Shown here: one piece after another, positions 51,631 through 61,814 of the stretch
Layout: every line of letters begins with the position of its first letter
Position numbering within the stretch: the first letter of the stretch is position 1
Made by a program: the position numbers and the translations under genes
NCBI GenBank assembly: GCA_045119215.1
Contig: JBGVDD010000229.1
Coordinates: 35,585-99,584, forward strand
Length of the DNA: 64,000 nucleotides
Direction: 5' to 3'
Origin: RUG11237 sp045119215
GTDB taxonomy: Bacteria; Bacillota; Clostridia; Lachnospirales; Lachnospiraceae
The notes under the pieces: generated by a model
Database searches by the model: none
What the model was told of the DNA's origin: nothing
Seen by the model: the letters and a program-made list of their open reading frames with translations, nothing else

Positions 51631-54600
51631 TTAATTTATATTTTGGATTCTGACAAGCTCTGGATTTAAGTTTTCATCTATGATTAATTCCTTGCTGATT
51701 GTGGAATTTTTGAAAATTATATCCAGTGAAGTTTCCGGTGACATTCCTTTTAATCCATATCCTGTCAATAAGGTACCCTCTGTTTTAATGATTTTACTGT
51801 TTTCAAAAAGTATTTGACTATTCTTGTTTGTTTTCGCATACAAATAAATCAGGTTCTTTCCTGTATGGGTAATGTCACAATCTTGAAACATCAGATTGAT
51901 ATAATTGACACTATACGCAAACGGTCCCATATAAATAAAATTATCTGCGGTAGAATGAATGTTACATCTTTCAAAAAGGATGGAAGAAGTCGCAGCATCT
52001 ACACCAACTATCATGCTAAGGTCCTCAAACTTGCAATTTCTAAAGGTCCCGGAGTGAAAGCTGTTATTGTTCAAAAAAGCTGTTTTTCCTTCAAAGGTAC
52101 AGTTTTCAAATACCCTGTCAGCATTAGAGGGCACGTTAAAACGAAAGTTTACAGTATCATCATCCCCAGCCAAATTTTTAAATGTGCAGCCGTAGAAATA
52201 CAGTTCATCTCCAAGATAAGATGTGGGCTGAATCACACAGTTTTTAAATGTGCCTGCGGAACCGTTAAATGATGGGAAAGTACAATTTTCATATACCACT
52301 CTGTTTGGCACCGAAGTTAAATAAGATGCACTGATGTTGCAATTTTTTACTTTGTACTTTGCTGGAACCGTAAAGGTACGGTCACTTAATGCAAAATTTA
52401 TATTTCCGCAAACATTGTCATAGATTCTTGCGAAAGCTGTCAGCCGTTTTGTTCCGAAGGTCCAATGGATGGTAGAGCTTGTGTCATTTACATTTCGAAT
52501 CACTGCCCCTAATACCCGGTCTCGCACTATGGTATGATGTCCCGCCAGATTTTCGTAAACATGATTAAAACCGGCATCGTCTATTACTGTGGCTGTTCCG
52601 GATTTTACCAATACTTTATTATTTCTGTAATATACATCCTGGCATTCTTCCCATCCATCTTCGAAATCTACAGCACAAGGGGTAATACTGTTTCCGGCTC
52701 TGGTATAGGTACATCCTTCAATTAATAGATTGTTACAGGCAGAAGGTGCCATGGCTGTGGTTCTGGTATCCACAAAATCAATATCCTTTATTTCATAATA
52801 ATCCCCTAGGTGCTTTGCAAAAATGGAGATGCTATCGGAAGCATAGGATAGTGGAAAATTCCCCAGCAATGTCACACGAGCATATCTGGCGCCGTCCGGG
52901 ATTTGCATCTTTCTAAACTGATACCCTGTAACTGTCTCTAAAAAGGTTTGATTTTCGTCATAAAAATGGACATATACAACCGCTGAATTTCCCTTGATTC
53001 CACGATAGCCCTCACCATGTCCCACATACATGTAATTCTCCTCAGGATCCCAGGCAATGATTTTACTTAAATCCATCATAGCACTGGTACTGCAGCCTTC
53101 TCTTTCCACTTCCACACCATCAATAATGACAGTCTGTGTAAATTCTGTCATGACAAGGTTGGGACCCCAGACGTATCCGGTACCTACGGTGTGGCCTGTT
53201 GTGTTTTTAATGGTCAGATTGCTGATAGAAGAATACTTTCCACCGGACATCAGTAAGGTATTGACAGGTTCTCCCTGATATCCCTTCTCCAGTCCAAGTT
53301 CTTTTCTTTCCCACCGGTCTCCCTCTAAGGTTCCATTGGTCAAGTGTGCATCGTATGTTTCATACATTCTCACAATACAGCCTTCGCTGTCGTCTGTTAT
53401 GGTGTCTAGTTTAAATGTACTCTGGTTCATATCAACTGTAAAATTCGAAGGAATCGAGATACAGTTGGCTCTTGCCTTTTTTCCATTGATGCGATAGGTT
53501 CCTGGCAAAAGCACACACTTTCGGTATCCTTCTTTTTGCAAATCCGAAAACAATTGGGTCAGTCCATCTCTTGTAGTAATCAGATCGGTTTCATCGGTAC
53601 TGTTGTCATTATGAATCTTATAGCTTATTAAATCCTCGTCTGTCATATAGTAAGTCTGGCTTTCTGTAATCTCATATGTTTCCGGATTGATTACCCACAA
53701 ATCATTGTACAGTTTATGGGATTTCATTCCCGTGCGTTTATCTAAGGTTTGTAATGTAAAGGTATGCTTTCCTTCGCTTAATTTTCCCAAATTTACGGTA
53801 TAATCTCCTAAAGGTAAATCAGCGATTACGTTTTCTACGCCGTCAATTCCATAAATCAAGTCAAGCTTTGCGGTGGTATCATTATTTAAATATTCTGACT
53901 GATTGCTGTCCGTCATATAAATTGGAATCCTGATTTCCTCATTTACCGATGGTTTTGGATTAAAATAGTACGTAGACACATATGGCACTACAAATAAAGA
54001 ATCTAAATCTGGCTCTATTACCGTTACCGTACAGGTAGCTGCTTTTCCATTTGTTGAGGTAGCTGTAATGGTTACGATTCCTTCTCCGTTTGCAATTACT
54101 AAACCGGTTTCCGTCACTGTTGCCAGCCGTTTATTGCTGGTTGTCCAGGTGAGTGTTGTATCTGTTGCTGTTTTCGGTGAAATATCAGCTTTTAACACTA
54201 AGGCTTCACCGTAGTTTAGGGTAGCAGATGTATGATTCAAAGAAATTGTTTCCACTTCTACCGGTTCTGCCGGTGACTCTGTTTTGGTTGGCTGTGCTGT
54301 TTCTGTAGGTTTTGCTGTTGTCGTAGGTTTTGCAGTCACCGCCTTCGTAGGTTTTGCGGCATCCGTGACAAGTACAGTACATACCGCTTTTTTTCTGCCA
54401 TCTACTGTGGTTGCTGTAATCTTGGCAATACCTTTCTTTTTGGCAGTAATTTTTCCGTTCGTACTTACACTTGCCACACTGGATTCACTTGATTTATAGG
54501 TCACTACATTAGCTGCTGTTGCCGGTTTTACAGATGTTTTCAGCTGATACGTATCTCCTGCCTGCAACGTCTTTTTCGCTGTGTTTAAAGATACCGTCTT

Positions 54601-55209
54601 AACCGATTTTTGGACTACATACACAGTAATTACCTGCTTTGCCCCTTTTGCCTGTCCTTTTGCCCCTTTTACGGTTATTTTTACAGTACCTTTTTTCTTC
54701 GCTTTCACAACTCCTTTGGTATCCACAGTTGCAACGCTTTTTTTGTTAGATTGGAAACTTAAATTTGAAGTCTTTACTGCACAAGAAAATTTCAGGTTTT
54801 TTTTCGTATCAAGAGAAATGACTGCTTTGTTCTGTGTGGTATTTTTTACCACATCTTTTACCGTAACTTCTATTTTTTTGCTTACATTTTTATTGGCAGA
54901 TGATGTTACAGTAATGGTAGCTTTTCCGGATTTCTTTGCTTTCAGTATTCCTTTGGAGGATACCCTGACCACATCCGGTGCACTGCTCTCATAAAGCAGG
55001 TCTGTCAAACTGCCTTTGGGTTTTACCGCTGTCACTTTCACCGTTTTGGTGCTGCCAACATACATGGTAAGCTTTGAATTCACATTCAATGTGATGGATG
55101 TTACAGAATCAGTTGCTGCAGAAGTGATAACGGATGATGTGATGATGGATGTAAACATTACCATCAGGCATAACGTGGCTGTAAATAGTTTTCTTGCTTT
55201 TTTGTTCAT
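51631..55209 (-). CDS. giant exported Big2 plus beta-helix protein, paralog 1
   Basis: 1192 residues. The signal peptide (about 1-32) is followed by four Ig-like repeats (about 35-115, 120-200, 204-283 and, after a Pro/Thr linker with PTKAV-type units, 320-400; the second is degenerate). A beta-rich domain then leads to a C-terminal parallel beta-helix (about 600-1190) built of N-x-x-F-x-N-C-T-F-x-G type rungs, as in pectate-lyase-like proteins. No catalytic triad could be placed. There is no LPXTG. AAAGGAG precedes the ATG, and its context is nearly identical to that of the next paralog. It may be a polysaccharide-active or adhesive surface protein. Confidence 0.85.
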   Translation of the reverse strand: MNKKARKLFTATLCLMVMFTSIITSSVITSAATDSVTSITLNVNSKLTMYVGSTKTVKVTAVKPKGSLTDLLYESSAPDVVRVSSKGILKAKKSGKATITVTSSANKNVSKKIEVTVKDVVKNTTQNKAVISLDTKKNLKFSCAVKTSNLSFQSNKKSVATVDTKGVVKAKKKGTVKITVKGAKGQAKGAKQVITVYVVQKSVKTVSLNTAKKTLQAGDTYQLKTSVKPATAANVVTYKSSESSVASVSTNGKITAKKKGIAKITATTVDGRKKAVCTVLVTDAAKPTKAVTAKPTTTAKPTETAQPTKTESPAEPVEVETISLNHTSATLNYGEALVLKADISPKTATDTTLTWTTSNKRLATVTETGLVIANGEGIVTITATSTNGKAATCTVTVIEPDLDSLFVVPYVSTYYFNPKPSVNEEIRIPIYMTDSNQSEYLNNDTTAKLDLIYGIDGVENVIADLPLGDYTVNLGKLSEGKHTFTLQTLDKRTGMKSHKLYNDLWVINPETYEITESQTYYMTDEDLISYKIHNDNSTDETDLITTRDGLTQLFSDLQKEGYRKCVLLPGTYRINGKKARANCISIPSNFTVDMNQSTFKLDTITDDSEGCIVRMYETYDAHLTNGTLEGDRWERKELGLEKGYQGEPVNTLLMSGGKYSSISNLTIKNTTGHTVGTGYVWGPNLVMTEFTQTVIIDGVEVEREGCSTSAMMDLSKIIAWDPEENYMYVGHGEGYRGIKGNSAVVYVHFYDENQTFLETVTGYQFRKMQIPDGARYARVTLLGNFPLSYASDSISIFAKHLGDYYEIKDIDFVDTRTTAMAPSACNNLLIEGCTYTRAGNSITPCAVDFEDGWEECQDVYYRNNKVLVKSGTATVIDDAGFNHVYENLAGHHTIVRDRVLGAVIRNVNDTSSTIHWTFGTKRLTAFARIYDNVCGNINFALSDRTFTVPAKYKVKNCNISASYLTSVPNRVVYENCTFPSFNGSAGTFKNCVIQPTSYLGDELYFYGCTFKNLAGDDDTVNFRFNVPSNADRVFENCTFEGKTAFLNNNSFHSGTFRNCKFEDLSMIVGVDAATSSILFERCNIHSTADNFIYMGPFAYSVNYINLMFQDCDITHTGKNLIYLYAKTNKNSQILFENSKIIKTEGTLLTGYGLKGMSPETSLDIIFKNSTISKELIIDENLNPELVRIQNIN

Positions 55210-55277
55210 ATGTACTCCTTTCTGAATTCGTTGCAGGTTAATGGTTACAACTTATCCATCCTTTTTTAATAATCCAA

Positions 55278-55309
55278 CAGGAGGAAAAATAAAATGATTT
55301 TCCCTCCTG
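55278..55309 (-). terminator. hairpin after paralog 2
   Basis: CAGGAGG (55278-55284) and CCTCCTG (55303-55309) with A/T-rich extension form an imperfect stem downstream of the paralog 2 stop. On the minus strand it is followed by TTGGATTATT, so strength is moderate. Confidence 0.5.
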
Positions 55310-55319
55310 CTTGCTCAAG

Positions 55320-58300
55320 TTACTTTGCTTTTTTATCTCTCATTTCATATCTAGCAATTGGTGCTACCCAGAATAATTCTGCTGTACCATTAGGTTGTGT
55401 GCCACTCACATGGGTTGGTACGGTTTCCCCTGATGTTCCTTCTTTGCTTACATAATAAAGGTTATCTTCTGTGTAAATAAAGGTTCCTACCTTGTATTCT
55501 GTATTTGCTGTAAAATAAGCATCTGCATCACAATTTAAGAATTCACCATTTACTGGGAAAACCCCTTCTTTGGTACAGTACATATCCTGTTCCTTTTTAA
55601 TGCTTCCATTTGCATTTCTTAAGTCTGTAAATATTTCACTATAGTATTTAGGACCAAATAGCCTTGTTACCTTATCCAGAGATTCGGTTACCAAATCCCC
55701 TTCTTTGTAATACAGTCCTCCCGGTACCGGATTGTCTACCGAACGACAGATTACCGGCGAACTATATTTACATCCCCTTGCTGACCATGCCATCTCCGAT
55801 GTGGTCAGCTGATCCGGAGTAAAATAAAAGTCCTTGATTCCTATTGCATTTACAACAAACTTTGCAAATTTATTGTCTTTAAAGGTTAAAGTCATATTTT
55901 TTCTGTAATCATTTTCCGAGTCAGTAACCACAATATTCGTTACGATTCCACCGGTACTGTTCCCCTCAAACAGAATGTCTGCGGTTCTCTCTTCCGGCGG
56001 CAGATAATACGGACTATCCGTATCCTCTATCCAGGGAAGGTCTGCAGGCGCTGAAATATTGTAGGTCTGATTTCTAATTCCTGTACCAAAATTGTTTCGA
56101 ACAATTATATTGCCAAGCGGTCTTGTGATTCCAAAAGATGCATTACCAAAATCATTGTTCTCTAGTAGCATGTTATAAGATAGATTTCCCCAGCGGATAC
56201 TTCCACCATTCTGAAATTTGTTATTAATTACTTTAATATCCTTTGCATACACATGATAGAATTCAAAGGCATATGGATAAATACTCTTCCATGAGAACCC
56301 TGGTCTGGTGATATTGTTGGCATTAATTTTAATATCTTCTGATATCTTACCATTTCCGTTAAATGCCCATCCATTTGCACCATATACAAAGTTTTCGGAT
56401 ACATCTAGATTTGTAAAGCACTTTCTTGCTTCAAAATCAATCCATCCAAGTCCTCTCATCCTGTTTGTGGGTGTGGCTGTGGTTCCGTCCACCCGATAGG
56501 TGCTGTTGGTTTCATCCTGAATACATATGTTTTGTTTGAAGGTATAATTATAAAATCTTTCACCGTTACCTCCAAGGTCAACTGCCAATACCCAGCGTCC
56601 CCAGTTATACATTTTATTATTATGTATATTGACATTTTCTGATTCTTCCGGGTTGATAATCAGGAGGTCATCACCGCCGCCATCCGGGATATCCACCGAT
56701 GTTCCATTTGCCAAAAATGTATTTCCATAAATCTCTACATTGTTAAAGCACATTTTTTCACGGTTGTTGTAATTTTTTACTTCCGCCCATGTGGTGTCCC
56801 CCATAACCTGTTTGCCATTTCCGTCTGTTACCGCTGTTGTTGCCTCTTTCTCGCCTAAGCCAACATTGAAGGCAGAACTGAAATAAGAAATGGTATGGTT
56901 TGTTGTTCTCATTGCAGCATATTCTTTTTTGGCTTCATCGTAATACTGGTACTGCTGTAAACCATTACTATCAAACTGAAATCCATGAATGGTTAAACCG
57001 TCCACATATCCCCCGGTTTCAATCATTGCAAAATCCGCTGTTGATCCTTTGCAGAATTCATTCTCAGGAATGGTAATGGTAGCTCCATTTCCACATAACT
57101 CTACATTTTTGGCATCGCCAATCACTGGTTTTGCTGTCTGGCGACAGTGCAGCATAACTGCATATTCATTTCCGTTATTACCTATGCTGTTTTCTGAAAG
57201 CCACCAGGGTACAGATGCAATGATACCGTTTTTATTCTGGTACGCCTGATTTTTCGTATCATAGTAAAGCACATATTCTGCGTTCTTTCCAAATAATATT
57301 TTACTGTTTTGGTGATTATTTGCAAAAATATGAATCAGTGCTCTATTGTTATCATCTCTGCCGGGAAACAATCCCCACTGTTCTACCCTTATATATCCGT
57401 CTTCATTGGGAAGAAGCTTGGCCACCATGCCATTATTTAATCTGTGGTTGCCGTAATTGTCTGCCGGGTTCTGATAAAATACCTGATTTACACCAATTCT
57501 GTCATTATGATAGGTAACCATCTTTAGTTCTACGGGCAACTGATTCCACCAGTCATCATAGGTCATGATTTCATAACATGCCTGGCCACCATCATTTATT
57601 TCATAATAACCTTTGGTTCTTACTTTCGTTCCTGCGGAAACATCTAATGTCAACAAGTCATCTTTCAAATTTACTTCCATATCCCCAGCACTTAAACGTA
57701 ACGCCGGATATTCCGGTTCCGCTGGAAACTTAGCTTCCAAGTCTGACAATTTCACAGGTACTGCTGCTGTTATTTCGGTATCTTCTGATGGAGGTATTGT
57801 TGGTCTTGCTGTTGCTGTAGGTTTCACGGTGTTTGTAGGAATCACCGCATCTGTAGGCTTTACGGATTTTGTAGGAATCACTGTTTCTGTAGGTTTTACA
57901 GATTTCGTTGGTATCACTGTTTCCGTAGGTTTTATGGATTTTGTAGGTACCAATGTTTCTGTAGGTTCTACATTTTTCGTAGGTCTAACTGTTTCAGTCG
58001 GTTTGACTGTTTCAGCAGGTTCTGTGACAATTACGGTACATACAACCTTTTTCTTGCCATCTATTGTACTTACTGTAATCTTTGCCGTTCCTTTGCGTAT
58101 GGCGGTAATTTTTCCGTTCTTGTTTACACTTGCCACACTGGATTTACTGGATTTAAAGGTCACCACATTTGCAGCTGTTGCCGGATTTACTGTTGGTTTT
58201 AAAGAAAATGTCTGACCAATCTGCAAAGTTTTTTTGGTCTCGTTCAAAGTTACATTTTTGACAGATTTTTTTGCCACATATACGGTAATTATCTGTTTTG

Positions 58301-58868
58301 CACCTTTTGCTTCGCCTTTTAATCCTTTTACTGTAATCTTTGCTGTTCCTGCTTTTTTTGCTTTTATTACACCTTTTTTGTCCACCGTTGCCACACTTTT
58401 TTTGCTAGAGATAAAGCTTAGGTTTGAAGCTTTTACTGCACAGGAAAATTTTAGTGTTTTTTTCTTATCAAGGGGAATGACTACTTTATTCTGTGCAGTA
58501 TTCTTTACCACGTCTTTTACTGTAACCTGTACCTCTTTCCTTATTTTTTCATTTACAGAGGATGTTACAGTAATGGTGGCTTTCCCGGCTTTTTGTGCTG
58601 TTATTTTACCTTTTCGTGACACCTTGACTACCTCAGGTGCACTGCTTTCATAAACCACGTTTGCCGAACTTCCTTTGGGCTTTACGGCTTTCACTTTTAA
58701 TGTTTGGTTACTGCCAGTATACATAGTTATCTTTGATTTCACGTTCAATGTGATAGATGTTACACTATCCACTGACCCATACGTGGTTACTGAGGATGTA
58801 ATAATTGAGGTAATCATGAATACCAGACATAACATGGTTGCAGATAGTTTTTTTCTTTTTGTGCTCAT
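55320..58868 (-). CDS. giant exported Big2 plus beta-helix protein, paralog 2
   Basis: 1182 residues from the ATG at 58868 (AAAGGAG 5 nt upstream). An in-frame extension upstream is rejected because it lacks a binding site. The signal peptide and three Ig-like domains are closely similar to paralog 1. A 12-residue tandem PT linker (57797-58015) follows, then a beta-rich region with YYEINDGGQACYEIM and a C-terminal parallel beta-helix ending in a carbohydrate-module-like tail. It is the first of the tandem pair, with a promoter at 58950-58978. Confidence 0.85.
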   Translation of the reverse strand: MSTKRKKLSATMLCLVFMITSIITSSVTTYGSVDSVTSITLNVKSKITMYTGSNQTLKVKAVKPKGSSANVVYESSAPEVVKVSRKGKITAQKAGKATITVTSSVNEKIRKEVQVTVKDVVKNTAQNKVVIPLDKKKTLKFSCAVKASNLSFISSKKSVATVDKKGVIKAKKAGTAKITVKGLKGEAKGAKQIITVYVAKKSVKNVTLNETKKTLQIGQTFSLKPTVNPATAANVVTFKSSKSSVASVNKNGKITAIRKGTAKITVSTIDGKKKVVCTVIVTEPAETVKPTETVRPTKNVEPTETLVPTKSIKPTETVIPTKSVKPTETVIPTKSVKPTDAVIPTNTVKPTATARPTIPPSEDTEITAAVPVKLSDLEAKFPAEPEYPALRLSAGDMEVNLKDDLLTLDVSAGTKVRTKGYYEINDGGQACYEIMTYDDWWNQLPVELKMVTYHNDRIGVNQVFYQNPADNYGNHRLNNGMVAKLLPNEDGYIRVEQWGLFPGRDDNNRALIHIFANNHQNSKILFGKNAEYVLYYDTKNQAYQNKNGIIASVPWWLSENSIGNNGNEYAVMLHCRQTAKPVIGDAKNVELCGNGATITIPENEFCKGSTADFAMIETGGYVDGLTIHGFQFDSNGLQQYQYYDEAKKEYAAMRTTNHTISYFSSAFNVGLGEKEATTAVTDGNGKQVMGDTTWAEVKNYNNREKMCFNNVEIYGNTFLANGTSVDIPDGGGDDLLIINPEESENVNIHNNKMYNWGRWVLAVDLGGNGERFYNYTFKQNICIQDETNSTYRVDGTTATPTNRMRGLGWIDFEARKCFTNLDVSENFVYGANGWAFNGNGKISEDIKINANNITRPGFSWKSIYPYAFEFYHVYAKDIKVINNKFQNGGSIRWGNLSYNMLLENNDFGNASFGITRPLGNIIVRNNFGTGIRNQTYNISAPADLPWIEDTDSPYYLPPEERTADILFEGNSTGGIVTNIVVTDSENDYRKNMTLTFKDNKFAKFVVNAIGIKDFYFTPDQLTTSEMAWSARGCKYSSPVICRSVDNPVPGGLYYKEGDLVTESLDKVTRLFGPKYYSEIFTDLRNANGSIKKEQDMYCTKEGVFPVNGEFLNCDADAYFTANTEYKVGTFIYTEDNLYYVSKEGTSGETVPTHVSGTQPNGTAELFWVAPIARYEMRDKKAK
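57797..58015 (-). repeat. in-frame 36-bp tandem repeat coding a PT-rich linker
   Basis: About six units of 12 codons of the form PTETVIPTKSVK lie inside paralog 2. Copies diverge slightly. It encodes a rigid Pro/Thr spacer between the Ig-like and catalytic-like domains, a site prone to length change. Confidence 0.8.
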
Positions 58869-58949
58869 AGGTACTCCTTTCTGAATCTGTTTCATAGTTA
58901 TCATCCCTGTTTGTCCCCCCACATCTGTTTTTCGTCATTCTGATAAAAT

Positions 58950-58978
58950 ATTATATTTTTATAATAGTACAGAAACAA
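58950..58978 (-). promoter_or_regulatory. promoter of the giant-protein pair
   Basis: TTGTTT (58973-58978), 17 bp, TATAAT (58950-58955) on the minus strand, about 80 bp upstream of the paralog 2 ATG. Confidence 0.65.
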
Positions 58979-59065
58979 ACAATGCACAATCTTTTTTCGT
59001 ATTTTCGAAATAATATCAGCATTTTGCATAAATCCCATGAGCGCTTCTGGGTCAATTCATGAGCC

Positions 59066-59530
59066 TTATATTTCTCCCTGTTCTTTGAGATATCTTAAAA
59101 ATCCATCGCATCCCTCCAATACATCCTCATAAGTTTCATCAAAATTGCCAGTGTACCAGGGGTCTGCGATATCTCTTCCTGAACCTACAAAAGTAAGTAA
59201 CTTATATACCTTACCCTCTGGATCTCCCTTAAGCATTCGGTTAAGGTTTCTCATGTTGGCAGTATCCATGCCTATAATATAATCAAATTTATCATAATCA
59301 CTGAATGAAATCTGCTTCGCTCTATGAGGTACTAAAGGGATTCCGACCTCTCTTAGTTTATTTACGGTACCTCTGTGTGGAGGGTTTCCTATTTCTTCTG
59401 TACTGGTTGCAAAGCTGTCTATAGTAAACTGATCTCCTAAGCCTAGAGAGTTTACCTTGTAGGTAAATACGCTCTCTGAGAGTGTTGATCTGCAAATATT
59501 CCCATGACAGCAAAACGCTACTCTTATCAT
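59066..59530 (-). CDS. low-molecular-weight protein tyrosine phosphatase
   Basis: 154 residues from the ATG at 59530 (AAAGGAG with 8-nt spacing). The P-loop C8-H-G-N-I-C-R14-S has the C(X)5R signature, and the general acid Asp lies in DIADPWYTG near residue 120. It is a cytosolic phosphatase that could act on tyrosine or arginine phosphates. It is the last chromosomal gene before the integrative element, with no cognate kinase nearby. Confidence 0.93.
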   Translation of the reverse strand: MIRVAFCCHGNICRSTLSESVFTYKVNSLGLGDQFTIDSFATSTEEIGNPPHRGTVNKLREVGIPLVPHRAKQISFSDYDKFDYIIGMDTANMRNLNRMLKGDPEGKVYKLLTFVGSGRDIADPWYTGNFDETYEDVLEGCDGFLRYLKEQGEI

Positions 59531-59801
59531 TCTGTTATCTCCTTTCATTCTCTAACTTTCTTATATTCCATATTCCTAGCGCCACGCTTATTCTATTAGT
59601 TTGTACTGTTTGTAAGGTGAAGTACTGGTGTTGCCGTGGCAAACGAATAACACTTTTATCATATATTCAAAACTCCTTGAAAATTCTAATTTTCCTTGAT
59701 TTTACGCCATTTTCACGACATTTTTCGATAGAATTATTTCTTCCGTTTTGTGGCATATCGTGGCATAAAATAGCATATTTTGTCATTCAAATTTAGTAAA
59801 A

Positions 59802-59831
59802 TTTTAGTAAAATGAATTCATTTTACTAAAA
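59802..59831. repeat. 30-bp perfect palindrome at the integrative-element end
   Basis: A perfect palindrome (each half TTTTAGTAAAATGAA or its complement) just beyond the int stop, with a further direct copy of TTTAGTAAAA at 59792-59801. Together with GTGGCATA repeats near 59751-59776 it looks like a cluster of integrase arm-type sites, or a bidirectional terminator. The exact element boundary is not determined. The 59549-59841 gap holds no gene. Confidence 0.6.
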
Positions 59832-59841
59832 CGCATTTAGT

Positions 59842-61071
59842 CTAGGATATTGCCTGTTCTACTTCACTCTTGGCTTGCTTTAGTTTTTCAACTCTTTCAA
59901 GTTCTTCCTTTGCATCATCCAATCCAATATGAGTATAAGTATTCAAAGTTACTCCTATATCTGCATGTCCCATAAGATATTGCAACGTTTTAGGGTTCAT
60001 TCCTGCTTTCGCCATATTACTGCAATAGGTATGCCTACAAACATGAGGTGTTACTTTGGGCAATTCTTCTTTATAGATGCTGTTGTATTTAGTTATAATA
60101 TGTTGAAAATATTTTTCCCAATGCAATGCTACCATTGGCATATCATTCTTATCCAGATACAGAAAACCACTCACTCCATCCACTTTCGGCTCTTTCTTTG
60201 GTCTTTTTCTCTGACTGATGATACGTTGAAAGCACTCATATACATCTTCTGTCATTGGAAGTACTCTTGTTCCATTGGTTGTTTTCGTATCTTCAATGAT
60301 ATACACCATATCACTTCCACGTTGTAACTGATGATTCACGTTAATGGTTCTTTCCTCAAAATCAAGGTCTTTCGTGGTCAGTCCAACAAATTCAGAAATA
60401 CGAAGTCCTGTTTTAAACAGAATGTATATTCCATCATAATACTTGCAAAAATGCTGATCGTTCTTTATGAACTCCAACAACATTCTCTCTTGCTTTTTTG
60501 TGATTGCTTCTCTTGTAACACTATCATTGACAACTACTGTACATAATTGAAATTCAAACGGATTCTTGCGTAATAAATCGTCATCCACTGCCATTTGAAA
60601 AGCAGGTCTTAACACTCCACGAATGGAATGAATGGAACTGTAACCTCGTCCATTCTCCTGAAGCCTTATCAGCCATCTTTTTGCGTCAGACAGTTTTACC
60701 TTGTCAATCCTTCTTGCTCCAAAATCATCTTTCTTTAAAAGATTGACAACCGTTTTGTATCCGTCTTTTGTACTATGTCTGACCCCCATTTTCTGAAGAA
60801 TATACATTTGAACCAATTCAAGAACTGTCAAATCACCACCATAAGGTGTGATGCCATCCTCTAAATCTCGCATTAGTTCTTTTTCTTTCTCTCTTAAAGA
60901 GATACACTTTCTTCTTCCTGCCGGAAGCGGATCTGTGGGTTCTAACTTCCAACTGTAAATGAACCTTTGCTTTCCTCGACTGTCTGTATATACATACGCA
61001 TATCTACCGTCTGCTCTTTGGCTTTCTCCGTTTCGTAAAATGCGACCTTTCTTGTCTCGTCTTTTACTCAA
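59842..61071 (-). CDS. int: Tn916-family tyrosine integrase
   Basis: Site-specific recombinase of the integrative element. It has 409 residues when started at the TTG 61071, which has AAAGGAG 7 nt upstream and reproduces the Tn916 Int start (SKRRDKKGRIL). Numbered from the unused upstream ATG at 61113, the catalytic residues are R238, H357-x-x-R360, H383 and the nucleophile Y393. The N-terminal arm-binding and core-binding domains are complete. It is oriented outwards towards the chromosome, with xis upstream. Confidence 0.95.
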   Translation of the reverse strand: MSKRRDKKGRILRNGESQRADGRYAYVYTDSRGKQRFIYSWKLEPTDPLPAGRRKCISLREKEKELMRDLEDGITPYGGDLTVLELVQMYILQKMGVRHSTKDGYKTVVNLLKKDDFGARRIDKVKLSDAKRWLIRLQENGRGYSSIHSIRGVLRPAFQMAVDDDLLRKNPFEFQLCTVVVNDSVTREAITKKQERMLLEFIKNDQHFCKYYDGIYILFKTGLRISEFVGLTTKDLDFEERTINVNHQLQRGSDMVYIIEDTKTTNGTRVLPMTEDVYECFQRIISQRKRPKKEPKVDGVSGFLYLDKNDMPMVALHWEKYFQHIITKYNSIYKEELPKVTPHVCRHTYCSNMAKAGMNPKTLQYLMGHADIGVTLNTYTHIGLDDAKEELERVEKLKQAKSEVEQAIS

Positions 61072-61202
61072 TTTCTTGCTCCTTTCGTCCGAAGAAGCCC
61101 TAGCACGATACATTAATCATACCATAACTAGAGCTTTTTTTCCACTACAACCGAAACGATTTATGTTAACCTGTTGTATTGTAAGTTACTTATAAAATCA
61201 GC

Positions 61203-61439
61203 TTATAACGCTGTAGTTTGATTGAGAAATTCTTCAAACTTCCGTCTGTTTATCAGTGACTTATTTCCTATTTGAACGGTAAAACACAAATCTGTTCCAT
61301 TATTTTCAGCAATTAGATTTCTTATTTTCTTCTCTCCAATTCCAAAATATTGAACTGCTTCATCAACAGTCAGCATATACTTTTCCCATATTGGAACGGA
61401 TAAAACATTTCTTTTTTTATATGAATTATCTTCTGTCAT
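61203..61439 (-). CDS. xis: excisionase of Tn916 type
   Basis: 78 residues from the ATG at 61439 (AAAGGA with 9-nt spacing). Winged-helix/MerR-like fold with VPIWEKYMLTVDEAVQYF and IGEKKIRNLI matching Tn916 Xis. It directs excision with Int. The start at 61439 is preferred to earlier in-frame TTG/ATG codons. Confidence 0.9.
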   Translation of the reverse strand: MTEDNSYKKRNVLSVPIWEKYMLTVDEAVQYFGIGEKKIRNLIAENNGTDLCFTVQIGNKSLINRRKFEEFLNQTTAL

Positions 61440-61463
61440 AAGTTCTTTTCCTTTCATATACAA

Positions 61464-61814
61464 AATTTTCTACTAATCAAGACACACTTTTATAAATGCC
61501 CCTTGATTAATAGAAAAATATCCTGCAAGTAGCCATTGGGTAATAGCTCACATTGGAATTGCACCATCTACATATAGACCACATTACGGAAGTATCATTA
61601 TTAAAAGCAGCATCATCGCTATGGAATACCCCTATTCCATTTTCGACATCAGTATTATTCGCTATTACCACTGAAATAATATCAGCAGGTAGTCATGGCG
61701 TACTTGCCGGACAGCTCAACTGCTCCACATGTCTTGCAGGATATATTATTCAGTTGTCAAGGTACAACAGCCTAGTTCCAATAAATATGTGGAAAGGGAC
61801 ACCACCGACCTATA
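61464..61814. other. non-coding gap inside the integrative element
   Basis: About 350 bp without a convincing gene. A minus-strand TTGACA-like box (near 61757-61762) and a weak hairpin (61484-61517) are the only features seen. A plus-strand frame here looks like chance. Confidence 0.4.

Noticed and set aside
57613..58215. 200-codon plus-strand frame with repeated VGFTDFVGI-type units
   Set aside because: It is the reverse-strand shadow of the PT tandem repeat of paralog 2, not a gene.
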